This document shows positions 1 through 7,811 of a stretch of DNA of 33,664 bases, one piece after another. The stretch is taken from contig DHGA01000101.1 in the NCBI GenBank assembly GCA_002402545.1, positions 28,068 through 61,731 on the forward strand, read 5' to 3'. How positions within the stretch are numbered: the stretch's first letter is position 1; each line of letters begins with the position of its first letter. Under the pieces are notes generated by a model. That model did no database searches, was not told where the DNA came from, and saw only the letters and a list, made by a program, of their open reading frames with translations. This DNA is from Syntrophaceae bacterium UBA4810 (GTDB lineage: Bacteria; Desulfobacterota; Syntrophia; Syntrophales; Smithellaceae). The position numbers were made by a program, and so were the translations under genes.

Positions 1-123
1 ATGGATAATTTAAACTATATTGCCCTGGGTCTGGTCATGATTGGCATTATGCTTTTCGAACCGCTGGGTCTTTTCGGGGCATGGATAAGAATAAAGAAGT
101 ATTGGAAGACATGGCCTTTTTAA
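1..123 (+). CDS. Branched-chain amino acid-type ABC transporter permease, C-terminal end (LivM-like), partial
   Basis: The window opens inside this gene. Forty codons are readable in frame before a TAA at 121-123. They encode one hydrophobic stretch followed by the tail ...PLGLFGAWIRIKKYWKTWPF. A hydrophobic last helix followed by G-L-F-G-x-W-x-R-I-K and a short aromatic basic tail is typical of the C-terminus of LivM permeases. The next gene is a LivH permease, so the two would form the inner-membrane channel of one importer. The ATG at position 1 is probably an internal Met, because a full LivM has roughly 300 or more residues. The order M before H is less common than H before M. The assignment rests only on the tail and the context. 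Confidence 0.7.
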   Translation: MDNLNYIALGLVMIGIMLFEPLGLFGAWIRIKKYWKTWPF

Positions 124-246
124 TTTTGTGCAAAACGGCCAATGGATATATAAAGTAAATTATGGCATGTTTTTGTTGACGTTGTACTAAATGCCGCAAA
201 GCTTGCTGGAAAAAATAGGAAAAGGAAAGCAGAGGTAATTAAGGAT

Positions 247-1122
247 ATGCCGTTAGGACAGTTATTAGTTGATGGGTTGGCCATGGGTGCCTGCTATGGC
301 CTTTTTGGGTTGGCGGTTGTTATCATCTATAAGACTTCAGAGGTGCTTAATTTCGCCGCGGGCGAAACAGCCATGGTATCCACATTTGTTGCCTACCATA
401 TTATGGTAATTTCTGGTTATAACTTCTGGATCGCCTTTGTCGTTGCCCTGATCTTCGTGGGTATTCTGGGTATTGCTATTGAGTATTTCTTCCTGCGGCC
501 GGCTAAAAACCCGACGCTGTTGGGATTGATTGTAATCACGATTGGAGCGCAAATGCTTCTCATGGGGATGGCCAGCTGGAAATGGGGCGCGGAGCAAAAG
601 CAGTTCAATATACCTTTTTCCTACAAGGTGACCCATGAGCCGATCTCCGGTTTTATTGTTAGTGAGTGGGCAATAGCTGTTTTTGTTGTTGCTGCCGCTG
701 TTATGACGTTTCTATATTTTTTCTTTAAGTACACGAAAATAGGAACGGCCATGCGCGCGACTCAGCAGAACAAGCACGCTGCCAAAATAATGGGAATAAA
801 GACGGACCGGGTTTTTGCCTTTTCCTGGGCGTTCAGCTCGATTATTGGCGCGTTAGCGGCAATGCTTTTGTCCGCCAAAAATATTCTTGATCCCGGATTC
901 ATGATGGAATCGTTTCTCCGTGCTTTTGCCTCCGCCGTGCTAGGCGGGCTGATGAGCATCCCCGGAGTCTTGATTGGCGGTTTTATAATGGGCCTTGTTG
1001 AAAACTTTTTCGGCTATGTCATGCCGGCATGGAAGCCGATAACAGCGTTTGTCGTTATTGTTTTAGTTTTGTGTGTTCGTCCGAGCGGTCTTTTTGCCAA
1101 GCATTGGGTTAAAAAAGTGTAA
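247..1122 (+). CDS. livH: Branched-chain amino acid-type ABC transporter permease LivH
   Basis: The 291-residue product is strongly hydrophobic, with about eight membrane segments, and has the usual LivH length. The N-terminal region carries the LivH hallmark: a G-L-A-x-G-x-x-Y-G-L-x-G-L start, then I-Y-K-T-S-E-V-L-N-F-A-A-G-E at residues 26-39. The cytoplasmic loop R-A-T-Q-Q-N-K-H-A-A-K-I-M-G-I near residues 170-184 is the EAA-type loop that docks on the ATPases. A weak AGAGG lies about 11 bases before the ATG. It should act with the LivM end upstream and with LivK, LivG and LivF downstream. In anaerobes of this type, such systems beside an acyl-CoA synthetase often import aromatic or fatty acids; that substrate is an inference. 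Confidence 0.92.
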   Translation: MPLGQLLVDGLAMGACYGLFGLAVVIIYKTSEVLNFAAGETAMVSTFVAYHIMVISGYNFWIAFVVALIFVGILGIAIEYFFLRPAKNPTLLGLIVITIGAQMLLMGMASWKWGAEQKQFNIPFSYKVTHEPISGFIVSEWAIAVFVVAAAVMTFLYFFFKYTKIGTAMRATQQNKHAAKIMGIKTDRVFAFSWAFSSIIGALAAMLLSAKNILDPGFMMESFLRAFASAVLGGLMSIPGVLIGGFIMGLVENFFGYVMPAWKPITAFVVIVLVLCVRPSGLFAKHWVKKV

Positions 1123-1146
1123 TTGTATCAGTAGCTTTTGTATTAG

Positions 1147-1626
1147 ATGATGGAAAAGATAAATTTCATAAAAAGCCGAAAAAAACTGTTGATCGCGGTT
1201 GTTTGTCTGGCGCTTGTTTTACCGGGGACATTTTTGATCTATAAAGGCTGGTTTGTCCCGCTTGCCAATGAACGCGAAAAACAGGCGGTGCTTAAAGCCG
1301 CACATGAATTTCTGGATGCCGAGGTGCGCAGTGACTATCCCGCGGTTTACGCTTGTTTTGCTTCTTCTTCCGACTACGTCCGTTCGCACACTTACAATGA
1401 ATACTTTGCCCAGGCCAAAGCCTCCCCGGATCGCGTTACTGATTACCGCATTGTCGCGGTGAGTTATATTCATGATAACGAAGACCTTAAAAAATATCCC
1501 GCGGTGGAGAAGTTTGCGCAGGTTGAAGTGGACGTTACATTTCTTAATCAAGATACAAAGGCGTATTCGGATGCAAATATAGGTTTTATTTTCATGAAAG
1601 AAAAAGGTCGCTGGTATAAAAGTTAA
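1147..1626 (+). CDS. Small membrane-anchored protein of unknown function within the liv operon
   Basis: I do not recognise a named family. The 159 residues begin with a basic segment and one hydrophobic helix (about residues 14-33, L-L-I-A-V-V-C-L-A-L-V-L), which looks like a signal anchor. A soluble domain of about 120 residues follows. Its plan (helix rich in A/E, then Y-x-x-V-Y-x-C-F, ending in strands with V-x-V-D-V-T-F and a final G-R-W-Y-K) resembles small NTF2-like or DUF4878-type domains, but this is only a fold impression. It lies 24 bases after livH and 94 bases before the binding-protein gene, in the same direction, so it is probably cotranscribed. No clear ribosome-binding site precedes either ATG (1147 or 1150). 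It is unusual for a liv operon to have such an insert. Confidence 0.7.
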   Translation: MMEKINFIKSRKKLLIAVVCLALVLPGTFLIYKGWFVPLANEREKQAVLKAAHEFLDAEVRSDYPAVYACFASSSDYVRSHTYNEYFAQAKASPDRVTDYRIVAVSYIHDNEDLKKYPAVEKFAQVEVDVTFLNQDTKAYSDANIGFIFMKEKGRWYKS

Positions 1627-1720
1627 CAGTATAAAAAAATAAATTTTTTATATTTTCGCGGTAAGGTAGTTTAAAGTAATAATTGGTTCAACATAACAGA
1701 TTCAAGAAAGGGGAAAGTTT

Positions 1721-2917
1721 ATGCGTTTAAACAAAGTCATGTTGGTAATGTTGGTTGCATTTTGCGCCGTTACTCTGACAGCCTATGAAGGACTGGCGCA
1801 GAAAGCAGGGTTTGATGACAAGGAAATCAGAATAGGCCAGTGGGGTCCGCAGACGGGTCCCGCCGCTCCCTGGGGGGCTGTCGCGCGCGGCACCAAGGTA
1901 ATATTTGACCTGGCCAATGAGGAAGGCGGAATTCACGGCAGAAAAATCCGTTATTTCATTCGCGATGACCAGTACAATCCTTCCCAGACGATGGCTGGCG
2001 TGAGAGATCTGGTTGACCGCCAGGGTGTCTTTGCCTTTGTGGGTGGTGTCGGTACGGCGCCCGGCCTTGCCGTGCAGCAGTATCTGAAACAGAAAAAGAT
2101 TATCTGGACATCGGTTTGTACGGGAGCCAAAGGTTTTTATCAGCCGCACAATCCATATCTGTGGGGTGTGTGGGTTTTGTACGAAGATGACGGCAGCATC
2201 ATTACGAAGTTTCTCGTAGAAAAAAAGAAATTCAAGAAGATAGGTTATCTGTACCAGAACGATGACTGGGGCGCCGATGCTATGGTGGGAATCAAAAAAC
2301 GCTTGAAAACATACGGCATGGAGCTGGTAGCCGCGGTTCCCGTTGAGCCCACTGAAAGGGATTTGAGTTCGCAGATAGCTCGCCTCAAGGCTTCCGGCGC
2401 GGAAGCGGTTATCGGCATGGTGGCACCCACATCAGCGGCCATTGCCCTGCGCACCGCTGTTTCCGTCGACTTCCATCCACAGTGGATTCATTCCTATAAC
2501 CTCACTGATTTTATGCTGATGAATCATATCACTGACGGGTTATGGGCCAAAGAAGGCGTTATGACCAGCGCGTTTACGGAAGATATTTTTGACACAAGGA
2601 TACCGATTATTAAGAAATATACTGATGCGGCAAAGAGGCTTTATCCTCAGGAAAGATGGGGGATATTCTTCGCGGCCGGTATCGTCGTGGCGGAACCTCT
2701 GGTTGAAGCTCTGAAAAGAACCGGCAGAAATCTGAGTACGCAAGCCGTAGCAAATCAACTGAATAACCTGACCTTCCAGGGAATGGGTCCTAAAATAAAA
2801 TGGACGGCCAAGAATCATCGTCCCCCCCGGGAATTACGCATCTGGCAGTGCGGTCCTAAGGGAGAAGTGATTGTGGTTCAGGATTGGTCTGTCAACGAAC
2901 TGCCCCTGAGTTTTTAA
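1721..2917 (+). CDS. Periplasmic substrate-binding protein of a Liv-type ABC transporter (LivK-like)
   Basis: The 398-residue product has a cleavable signal peptide (basic start, hydrophobic core at residues 6-20, likely cut after G-L-A near residue 26). A type I periplasmic-binding fold follows: I-R-I-G-Q-W-G-P-Q-T-G-P near residues 36-47, then the typical R-D-L-V-D-R-Q-G-V-F-A-F-V-G-G-V-G-T at about 100-117 and the second-lobe phrase I-G-Y-L-Y-Q-N-D-D-W-G near 173-183. The start is supported by a strong GAAAGGGGAAAG upstream. It would deliver substrate to the LivHM channel. Family members with this P-Q-T-G-P-A-A-P-W phrase frequently bind aromatic or aliphatic acids rather than leucine, so the ligand is left open. 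A GC-rich stem-loop follows the stop codon. Confidence 0.9.
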   Translation: MRLNKVMLVMLVAFCAVTLTAYEGLAQKAGFDDKEIRIGQWGPQTGPAAPWGAVARGTKVIFDLANEEGGIHGRKIRYFIRDDQYNPSQTMAGVRDLVDRQGVFAFVGGVGTAPGLAVQQYLKQKKIIWTSVCTGAKGFYQPHNPYLWGVWVLYEDDGSIITKFLVEKKKFKKIGYLYQNDDWGADAMVGIKKRLKTYGMELVAAVPVEPTERDLSSQIARLKASGAEAVIGMVAPTSAAIALRTAVSVDFHPQWIHSYNLTDFMLMNHITDGLWAKEGVMTSAFTEDIFDTRIPIIKKYTDAAKRLYPQERWGIFFAAGIVVAEPLVEALKRTGRNLSTQAVANQLNNLTFQGMGPKIKWTAKNHRPPRELRIWQCGPKGEVIVVQDWSVNELPLSF

Positions 2918-2945
2918 ATAAATTAAGGGGATTAAATACGGTGAA

Positions 2946-2977
2946 GAGGGTGAGGCAACTTCAAGCGCCTCGCCCTC
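2946..2977 (+). promoter_or_regulatory. Intercistronic stem-loop after the binding-protein gene
   Basis: GAGGGTGAGGC (2946-2956) pairs with GCCTCGCCCTC (2967-2977) around a 10-base loop, giving 11 pairs with one G-T wobble. There is no T-run after it, so it is not a classical terminator. Such structures behind binding-protein genes commonly protect the upstream mRNA from 3' decay and lower expression of the ATPases downstream; that role is inferred. Confidence 0.6.
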
Positions 2978-3077
2978 ACACCTTGAATAGTTAGGCAATA
3001 ACGAATAAACGCTTGATGAAAGAAGCAGTTATATATTGAGAAAAGAATTGCGTTTGAGAAAGAAGGAATAATATTTC

Positions 3078-3857
3078 ATGAGTTATTTCAATGTAGAAAA
3101 TTTAAGCATCAGTTTTGGTGGCATAAGGGCGGTTGACAATATCAGCTTCGGTGTCGAGAAGAATGAAATCTTCTCCATTATCGGTCCCAACGGATCAGGG
3201 AAAACAACCATCTTTAATTTGATCAGTGGTATCTATAAGCCGGATTCAGGCACTGTGGTGATGGAAGGCGAAAATATGGTGGGTAAAACCCCGGATAAAA
3301 TCGCCAAGAAGGGTATTGCGCGCACCTTTCAGAATATAGAGCTTTTTGCCAACGCCACCGTCATGGACAACCTCATGCTCGGCAGGCATATTCATATGAA
3401 TACGGGAATCTTCGGCGGCGCTTTTATGTTCAGTAAATTTTCTCCGGCCGCGCGTGAGGAATTGGAGCACAGAGAGAAAGTAGAAAAAATTATCGACTTT
3501 CTCGAGTTGCAATCAGTGCGCGACCATTTTGTAGGCAGCCTTGCCTATGGCAAGCGCAAGCTGATAGAGGTCGGACGCGCGTTAGCCTTGGAGCCAAAAG
3601 TTATGCTTCTGGACGAACCTTCCGCGGGAATGAACACGGAAGAAAAAGATGATCTGACCATATGGATAAAAGATATTCGGGAAGATTTTCAGATGACAAT
3701 TCTGCTTATTGAACATGATATGAACATGATTATGGGAATATCAGATCGTGTTTTCGCCATGCAGCAGGGGCAGAAAATAGTGCTGGGAACGCCGCAGGAA
3801 GTGCAGAAAAATAAGGAAGTTATTAAGGCGTATCTCGGAGAGGAGGAAATCAGCTGA
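3078..3857 (+). CDS. livG: Liv-type ABC transporter ATP-binding protein LivG
   Basis: This 259-residue cytoplasmic ATPase has Walker A G-P-N-G-S-G-K-T-T at residues 36-44, the LivG phrase G-I-A-R-T-F-Q-N-I-E-L-F near 81-92, a signature region L-A-Y-G-K-R-K-L-I-E-V-G-R-A-L, Walker B V-M-L-L-D-E-P-S-A-G-M and the switch histidine in L-L-I-E-H-D-M. The signature is the Liv variant, with a Lys where many LivG proteins have Gln. Length is normal for the family. It lies 160 bases behind the binding-protein gene and overlaps livF by one base (TGATG), so translation is probably coupled. It would energise uptake through LivHM together with LivF. Confidence 0.94.
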   Translation: MSYFNVENLSISFGGIRAVDNISFGVEKNEIFSIIGPNGSGKTTIFNLISGIYKPDSGTVVMEGENMVGKTPDKIAKKGIARTFQNIELFANATVMDNLMLGRHIHMNTGIFGGAFMFSKFSPAAREELEHREKVEKIIDFLELQSVRDHFVGSLAYGKRKLIEVGRALALEPKVMLLDEPSAGMNTEEKDDLTIWIKDIREDFQMTILLIEHDMNMIMGISDRVFAMQQGQKIVLGTPQEVQKNKEVIKAYLGEEEIS

Positions 3858-4639
3858 TGCTGAAAGTTAGTAATATTGAAACCTGGTATGATTTAATCCG
3901 CGCGCTGCACGGAATTTCCTTCGAAATCAACGAGGGAGATATTGTTGCCCTGCTTGGTTCCAACGGCGCGGGGAAAACAACAACACTCAAGACGATTATG
4001 CGGCTTTTCTATGATTTAAAAGAAGAGCAGCCGGAAAAAGGCACGATAGAATTCATGGGCGAGCGTATTGACAGGAAAGACACTGATGAAATCGTGAAGA
4101 TGGGCATAGGTTATGTGCCGGAAGGTCGCGAAGTGTTTCCTGAATTGACCGTTTTGGAAAACATTACTATCGGGGCCTATACAAGGAATGATAGAAAAGG
4201 CATTGAGAGCGATTTGGAAAATGTTTTTCACCATTTTCCCATTCTTAAAGAAAGAGTAAAACAGCAGGCCGGTTTAATGAGCGGTGGTGAACAGCAAATG
4301 CTGGCTATCGGCCGGGCTTTAATGAGTCGTCCAAAACTGCTCATGCTTGATGAACCATCGTTGGGATTATCACCTCTTCTGACACAGGAGATTTTTGGGA
4401 TAATCAAAAACATCAATGAGAAAGATAAGGTAACCGTTCTTCTGGTTGAGCAGAATGTTAATATGGCGCTTAAATATTCTAACTTTGCTTATCTGCTCGA
4501 AAACGGCAGAATAGTCCGAGCCGATAAACCTGAAGTTCTTCGTGAGGACGAGGATATTAGGGAATTTTACCTCGGGATTGCCACGGAAGAATCCGTTAAA
4601 GGATACAAGAGATACAGACGGAAAGTCCGGTTTCGTTAG
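3857..4639 (+). CDS. livF: Liv-type ABC transporter ATP-binding protein LivF
   Basis: The 260-residue ATPase has Walker A G-S-N-G-A-G-K-T-T near residues 35-43, the LivF phrase Y-V-P-E-G-R-E-V-F-P-E-L-T-V-L-E-N, signature M-S-G-G-E-Q-Q-M-L-A-I-G-R-A-L, Walker B L-L-M-L-D-E-P-S-L-G-L and V-L-L-V-E-Q-N. The start codon shares its A with the livG stop, with an AGAGGAGG site just upstream (3839-3846). The C-terminus runs about 20 basic residues past the usual Y-L-G end (E-S-V-K-G-Y-K-R-Y-R-R-K-V-R-F-R), a modest extension of unknown meaning. A LivF-like relic occurs again near 27551-27700. Confidence 0.94.
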   Translation: MLKVSNIETWYDLIRALHGISFEINEGDIVALLGSNGAGKTTTLKTIMRLFYDLKEEQPEKGTIEFMGERIDRKDTDEIVKMGIGYVPEGREVFPELTVLENITIGAYTRNDRKGIESDLENVFHHFPILKERVKQQAGLMSGGEQQMLAIGRALMSRPKLLMLDEPSLGLSPLLTQEIFGIIKNINEKDKVTVLLVEQNVNMALKYSNFAYLLENGRIVRADKPEVLREDEDIREFYLGIATEESVKGYKRYRRKVRFR

Positions 4640-4717
4640 TTTATCTGTCAAAAGTCTTGAAGGATATTTCTACAAACCGTTTTTGTCTATTTATATAAGC
4701 ATAAAGGGGGAAAGATA

Positions 4718-6529
4718 ATGGCAATAGATACATTGCCCAAAGCGTTAATAAGTATTGCGGAAAAACAGCCAAACCGCATTGCTCTGAGAAACAAGGATTA
4801 CGGTATCTGGCGTGATATTACTTGGGCTGAATATCTGGAAAACGTCAAGCATGTTGCCTTGGGCTTGAATGCGCTTGGCGTGAAATATGGGGATCATGTC
4901 GCGATTATCGGAGAAAACAGGCCGGAATGGCTCTACTCGGCTCTGGGAGCGGTTTGCGCCGGCGGAGCCTGGGTAGGTATTTACACGACCAATCCGGTGC
5001 CGGAATGTAAATATGTTGTCGAGCACTCTGACGCCGTTGTTTATATCTGTGAGGATGAAGAACAACTGGACAAGGCTCTGGCTTTTCGCCATGAAACCCC
5101 TCTGCTGAAAAAGCTCATTTGCTGGGAGATGGAAGGCTTGAAGCATTTTAAAGATCCGATGTTTATGAGCTTTGACGAGCTTTTAGAGATGGGCAAGAAA
5201 ATCGATAAGGAAAAGCCGGATCTTTTCAAGCAACTGGCCGCGCAGGCAAAGACCGAAGACGTAGCCGGTATTATTTATACATCCGGTACGACCGGTATGC
5301 CCAAAGGGGCATTGCTGGCTCACGAAGGTTATCTGTGGGTTGCCGAATCCGCCAGGCAAGTGATTGAAACATTTGTGGAGGATGAAACCATTTCTTTTTT
5401 GCCGCTTAACCACGTTTATGAACAAATATACGATATAATGTTTCATCTGACCACGGGGCACACCGTTAACTTTACGGAAAATACGGATACGGTCATGGCC
5501 GATATGCGCGAGGTGTCACCTACATTATTTCATGCCGTGCCGCGTATATGGGAAAAGTACTATTCTGCGATTGTTTTAAAAATGGCTGATGCCACATGGC
5601 TCAAAAGAACACTCTACAATATAGCAGTAAAAATCGGGACTAAATACAACGATAGAGTTATTAAAGGAGAAAAAGCACCTTTACCACTGGCCCTGCTTTA
5701 TCACCTTTTTTACTTTATTGTTTTCCGTAAATTGAAAAAGCGCCTTGGTTTTGACAAGATACGCGTGGGCGCGTCCGGCGCGGCGCCCATTTCGCACGAA
5801 GTAATCAAGTTTTTCCAGAGTATCGGTATTCCCATCCGCGAAGGTTACGGTATGACCGAGACAACCGGAATTACGCATATGTCGAGCATTGGGGAATATA
5901 AGGTGGGCACCGTCGGCAAGGCCTTACCGGGAACGCAGGTGAGGTTTCTCGAAGACGGCGAAATCGTTGTAAAGCATCCGGGCGTTTTTAAGGGTTATTA
6001 CAAAGATGAAGCAACTACCAACGAAGTTCTTATAGACGGTTGGATGCACACCGGGGACGTGGGTGAAATAGACGAAGATGGATATCTCAAAATAACCGAC
6101 CGTAAAAAAGATTTGATTATCACGGCCGGTGGTAAGAATGTTGCTCCCCAGTATATCGAAAACCTTCTGAAGTTTTCGCCGTATATCAATGATGCCGTGG
6201 TAATCGGCGATGGCAGAAAGTATCTGACGGCTGTTATTGTTCTTGATGACGAAAATGTGATGAAATACGCTCAGGACGCCAAGGTTCAGTTCACTACTTT
6301 TGCGAGTATGACTAAGACTCCGGAAGTAATTCAATTGATTCAGCAGGAAGTGGATAAAGTGAACCGGCAGGTTGCCCGTGTGGAAAATATCCGTAAATTC
6401 AGAATCCTTGACAAGAAACTCTATACTGAAGATGGTGAAGTAACGCCAACCATGAAGGTCAAAAGAAAATCCATTAACGCTCAGTACGGCGATTTGATTG
6501 AATCGATGTATAAAGAAGGAGGAGAATAG
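4718..6529 (+). CDS. Long-chain-type acyl-CoA synthetase (AMP-forming)
   Basis: The 603-residue product belongs to the ANL adenylating superfamily, FAA1/FadD15-like long form. Visible motifs are the phosphate loop Y-T-S-G-T-T-G-M-P-K-G near residues 187-197, G-Y-G-M-T-E-T-T-G near 380, the hinge region H-T-G-D-V-G-E-I-D-E-D-G-Y-L-K-I-T-D-R-K-K-D, and the C-terminal P-T-M-K-V-K-R-K holding the presumed catalytic Lys. It would convert a carboxylic acid, ATP and CoA to acyl-CoA, AMP and PPi, on the cytoplasmic face. The start has a strong AAAGGGGGAAAG site. It follows livF by 78 bases, so uptake and activation of one acid look coupled. The chain length or aromatic nature of the substrate cannot be read from sequence. 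Confidence 0.92.
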   Translation: MAIDTLPKALISIAEKQPNRIALRNKDYGIWRDITWAEYLENVKHVALGLNALGVKYGDHVAIIGENRPEWLYSALGAVCAGGAWVGIYTTNPVPECKYVVEHSDAVVYICEDEEQLDKALAFRHETPLLKKLICWEMEGLKHFKDPMFMSFDELLEMGKKIDKEKPDLFKQLAAQAKTEDVAGIIYTSGTTGMPKGALLAHEGYLWVAESARQVIETFVEDETISFLPLNHVYEQIYDIMFHLTTGHTVNFTENTDTVMADMREVSPTLFHAVPRIWEKYYSAIVLKMADATWLKRTLYNIAVKIGTKYNDRVIKGEKAPLPLALLYHLFYFIVFRKLKKRLGFDKIRVGASGAAPISHEVIKFFQSIGIPIREGYGMTETTGITHMSSIGEYKVGTVGKALPGTQVRFLEDGEIVVKHPGVFKGYYKDEATTNEVLIDGWMHTGDVGEIDEDGYLKITDRKKDLIITAGGKNVAPQYIENLLKFSPYINDAVVIGDGRKYLTAVIVLDDENVMKYAQDAKVQFTTFASMTKTPEVIQLIQQEVDKVNRQVARVENIRKFRILDKKLYTEDGEVTPTMKVKRKSINAQYGDLIESMYKEGGE

Positions 6530-6580
6530 TTAATTTCGTTTAGCGCCGGTAAAAACGACTGGCGAAGTACAGTTTAACTA
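6527..6580 (+). terminator. Possible terminator structure at the end of the liv/acyl-CoA synthetase operon
   Basis: TAGTTAA (6527-6533) pairs exactly with TTAACTA (6574-6580), and an inner CGCCGGT (6544-6550) pairs with ACTGGCG (6558-6564) with one wobble around a short loop. A run of seven T lies about 15 bases further on, near 6597-6603. The distance to the T-run is long for an intrinsic terminator, so this is tentative. Confidence 0.35.
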
Positions 6581-6612
6581 ACTTGAAGACATCCACTTTT
6601 TTTATTTTATAT

Positions 6613-6723
6613 TAAGGCTCTAGACTAGCTTTTTAGTACTTTTAGTGTCGCTTAGCTGGTCTAGAGCCTTATTAAATTATACTAAAAGTGATGAGAAATA
6701 ACTTGCTCATCTAGTCTAGAGCC
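6613..6723. repeat. Inverted repeat cluster built on TCTAGA
   Basis: An 18-base arm at 6613-6630 (TAAGGCTCTAGACTAGCT) pairs with 6654-6671, with a single wobble. A third partial copy of the right arm (CTAGTCTAGAGCC) follows at 6711-6723. Inside the loop ACTTTTAGT (6638-6646) has its reverse complement at 6681-6689. The cluster marks the boundary between the liv operon and the AT-rich lipoprotein block. No matching copy was seen at the other end of that block. Confidence 0.7.
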
Positions 6724-6764
6724 ATGATTTAATATTAATCCACACATGAAGTACCTAATAGAGA

Positions 6765-6793
6765 TTGACATGATTGCTAATATTCAGTAATAT
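6765..6793 (+). promoter_or_regulatory. Candidate sigma-70 promoter for the lipoprotein operon
   Basis: A perfect TTGACA at 6765-6770 is followed after 17 bases by TAATAT at 6788-6793, which matches the -10 consensus only in part. It lies about 50 bases before the CsgG-family start codon, in the only gap before the four-gene lipoprotein run. Confidence 0.4.
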
Positions 6794-6842
6794 TTATCAC
6801 AATTTTCGAGGTCATGCTCACAAGGAGGTCAGAAGTAATAAA

Positions 6843-7811
6843 ATGAAAAAAATGTTTTTTGTGTGTGTATGCGGAACGATAATATTGTTTTACAGTGGTT
6901 GCGCAACGGTTTCTACTCCTGTCCAGCAAACTGAAGCTCCCGTGACCAAAGAGCAGCAAATTAAAGCACAAAATGCAGCTCAAACCCCTATCTTCAAACA
7001 ATATAAAAGAAAGATCGCAATAGCACGATTTTCAAATGAATCAAATTATGGCCGATCGCTCATGACTGATCAAGATTATGATCGAATTGGTAAGCAGGCG
7101 TCTGATATGTTGGCCGCGAAATTGATAATGTCCAACAAGTTCATTGTATTTGAACGTACAGATCTATCAAAAATTATAAAAGAACAAGCAATAAGTGGTG
7201 ATGCAAACCTTGTTGGGGTTGACGCATTAATAGTTGGCTCTGTTACAGAGTTTGGACGTTCAGTTGCTGGGAAAGTTGGATTTCTATCAAGCACTAAAGT
7301 TCAGGTAGCACGAGCAAAAGTTGAGGCTAGGTTAGTAGATGTAAAAACAGGGCATGCATTTTTTTCGGCTGCAGGAGTTGGTCAAGCCGATACAGAAAGT
7401 GGAGAGGTTGCTGGTTTTGGCAGCCGTGCTGATTATGACGCTACACTCAATGACCGTGCTATATCTGCAGCAATTTCCGATATGCTAGATAGAGTTGTTT
7501 CAACCCTAGAAGATCGTCCATGGAAAACCGACATCCTTGATATAAAAGGCGCACAGGTTTTTATAAGTGGTGGCCAGAAACAAGGTATCCAGATTGGTGA
7601 TATCCTACAGGTAATGCAACAGGGTGCAGCCGTTAAAAGCAAGCAAACAGGGTTCACAATGAATCTTCCACCTAAAAAAATTGCTGAAATAAAAGTTTCC
7701 GGATTCTTTGGAAGCAATGAAAACAACGAAGGATCAATATGTAAGCTGATATCAGGAAGCGTTAATTCTGTAAATATTGATAAAACATTTGTTGAAGAGG
7801 TGCAAAAATGA
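6843..7811 (+). CDS. CsgG/HfaB-family outer-membrane lipoprotein
   Basis: The start chosen at 6843 gives a lipoprotein signal (basic M-K-K, hydrophobic core, lipobox F-Y-S-G-C with Cys20); the open frame continues upstream to 6774 but that would bury the signal. AAGGAGG lies 14 bases before the ATG. Residue +2 is Ala, compatible with outer-membrane sorting. The CsgG core is visible: K-I-A-I-A-R-F-S-N-E-S, F-I-V-F-E-R-T-D-L, D-A-L-I-V-G-S-V-T-E-F-G, then an amphipathic stretch and R-L-V-D-V-K-T-G. A C-terminal domain with V-F-I-S-G-G-Q-K-Q-G-I-Q-I-G-D-I-L-Q-V resembles the FlgT-like C-terminal barrel. Its stop overlaps the next ATG by four bases. CsgG proteins form secretion pores or envelope scaffolds, but no curli genes are present, so curli export is not implied. 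Confidence 0.88.
   Translation: MKKMFFVCVCGTIILFYSGCATVSTPVQQTEAPVTKEQQIKAQNAAQTPIFKQYKRKIAIARFSNESNYGRSLMTDQDYDRIGKQASDMLAAKLIMSNKFIVFERTDLSKIIKEQAISGDANLVGVDALIVGSVTEFGRSVAGKVGFLSSTKVQVARAKVEARLVDVKTGHAFFSAAGVGQADTESGEVAGFGSRADYDATLNDRAISAAISDMLDRVVSTLEDRPWKTDILDIKGAQVFISGGQKQGIQIGDILQVMQQGAAVKSKQTGFTMNLPPKKIAEIKVSGFFGSNENNEGSICKLISGSVNSVNIDKTFVEEVQK

Noticed and set aside
6774..6842. Upstream extension of the CsgG-family gene
   Set aside because: It would place 23 residues in front of a clear lipoprotein signal peptide and lacks a ribosome-binding site, whereas AAGGAGG precedes 6843.
6843..7811. Curli secretion locus
   Set aside because: The CsgG-family gene is accompanied by DUF4810 and DUF799 lipoproteins, not by csgA, csgB, csgE or csgF.
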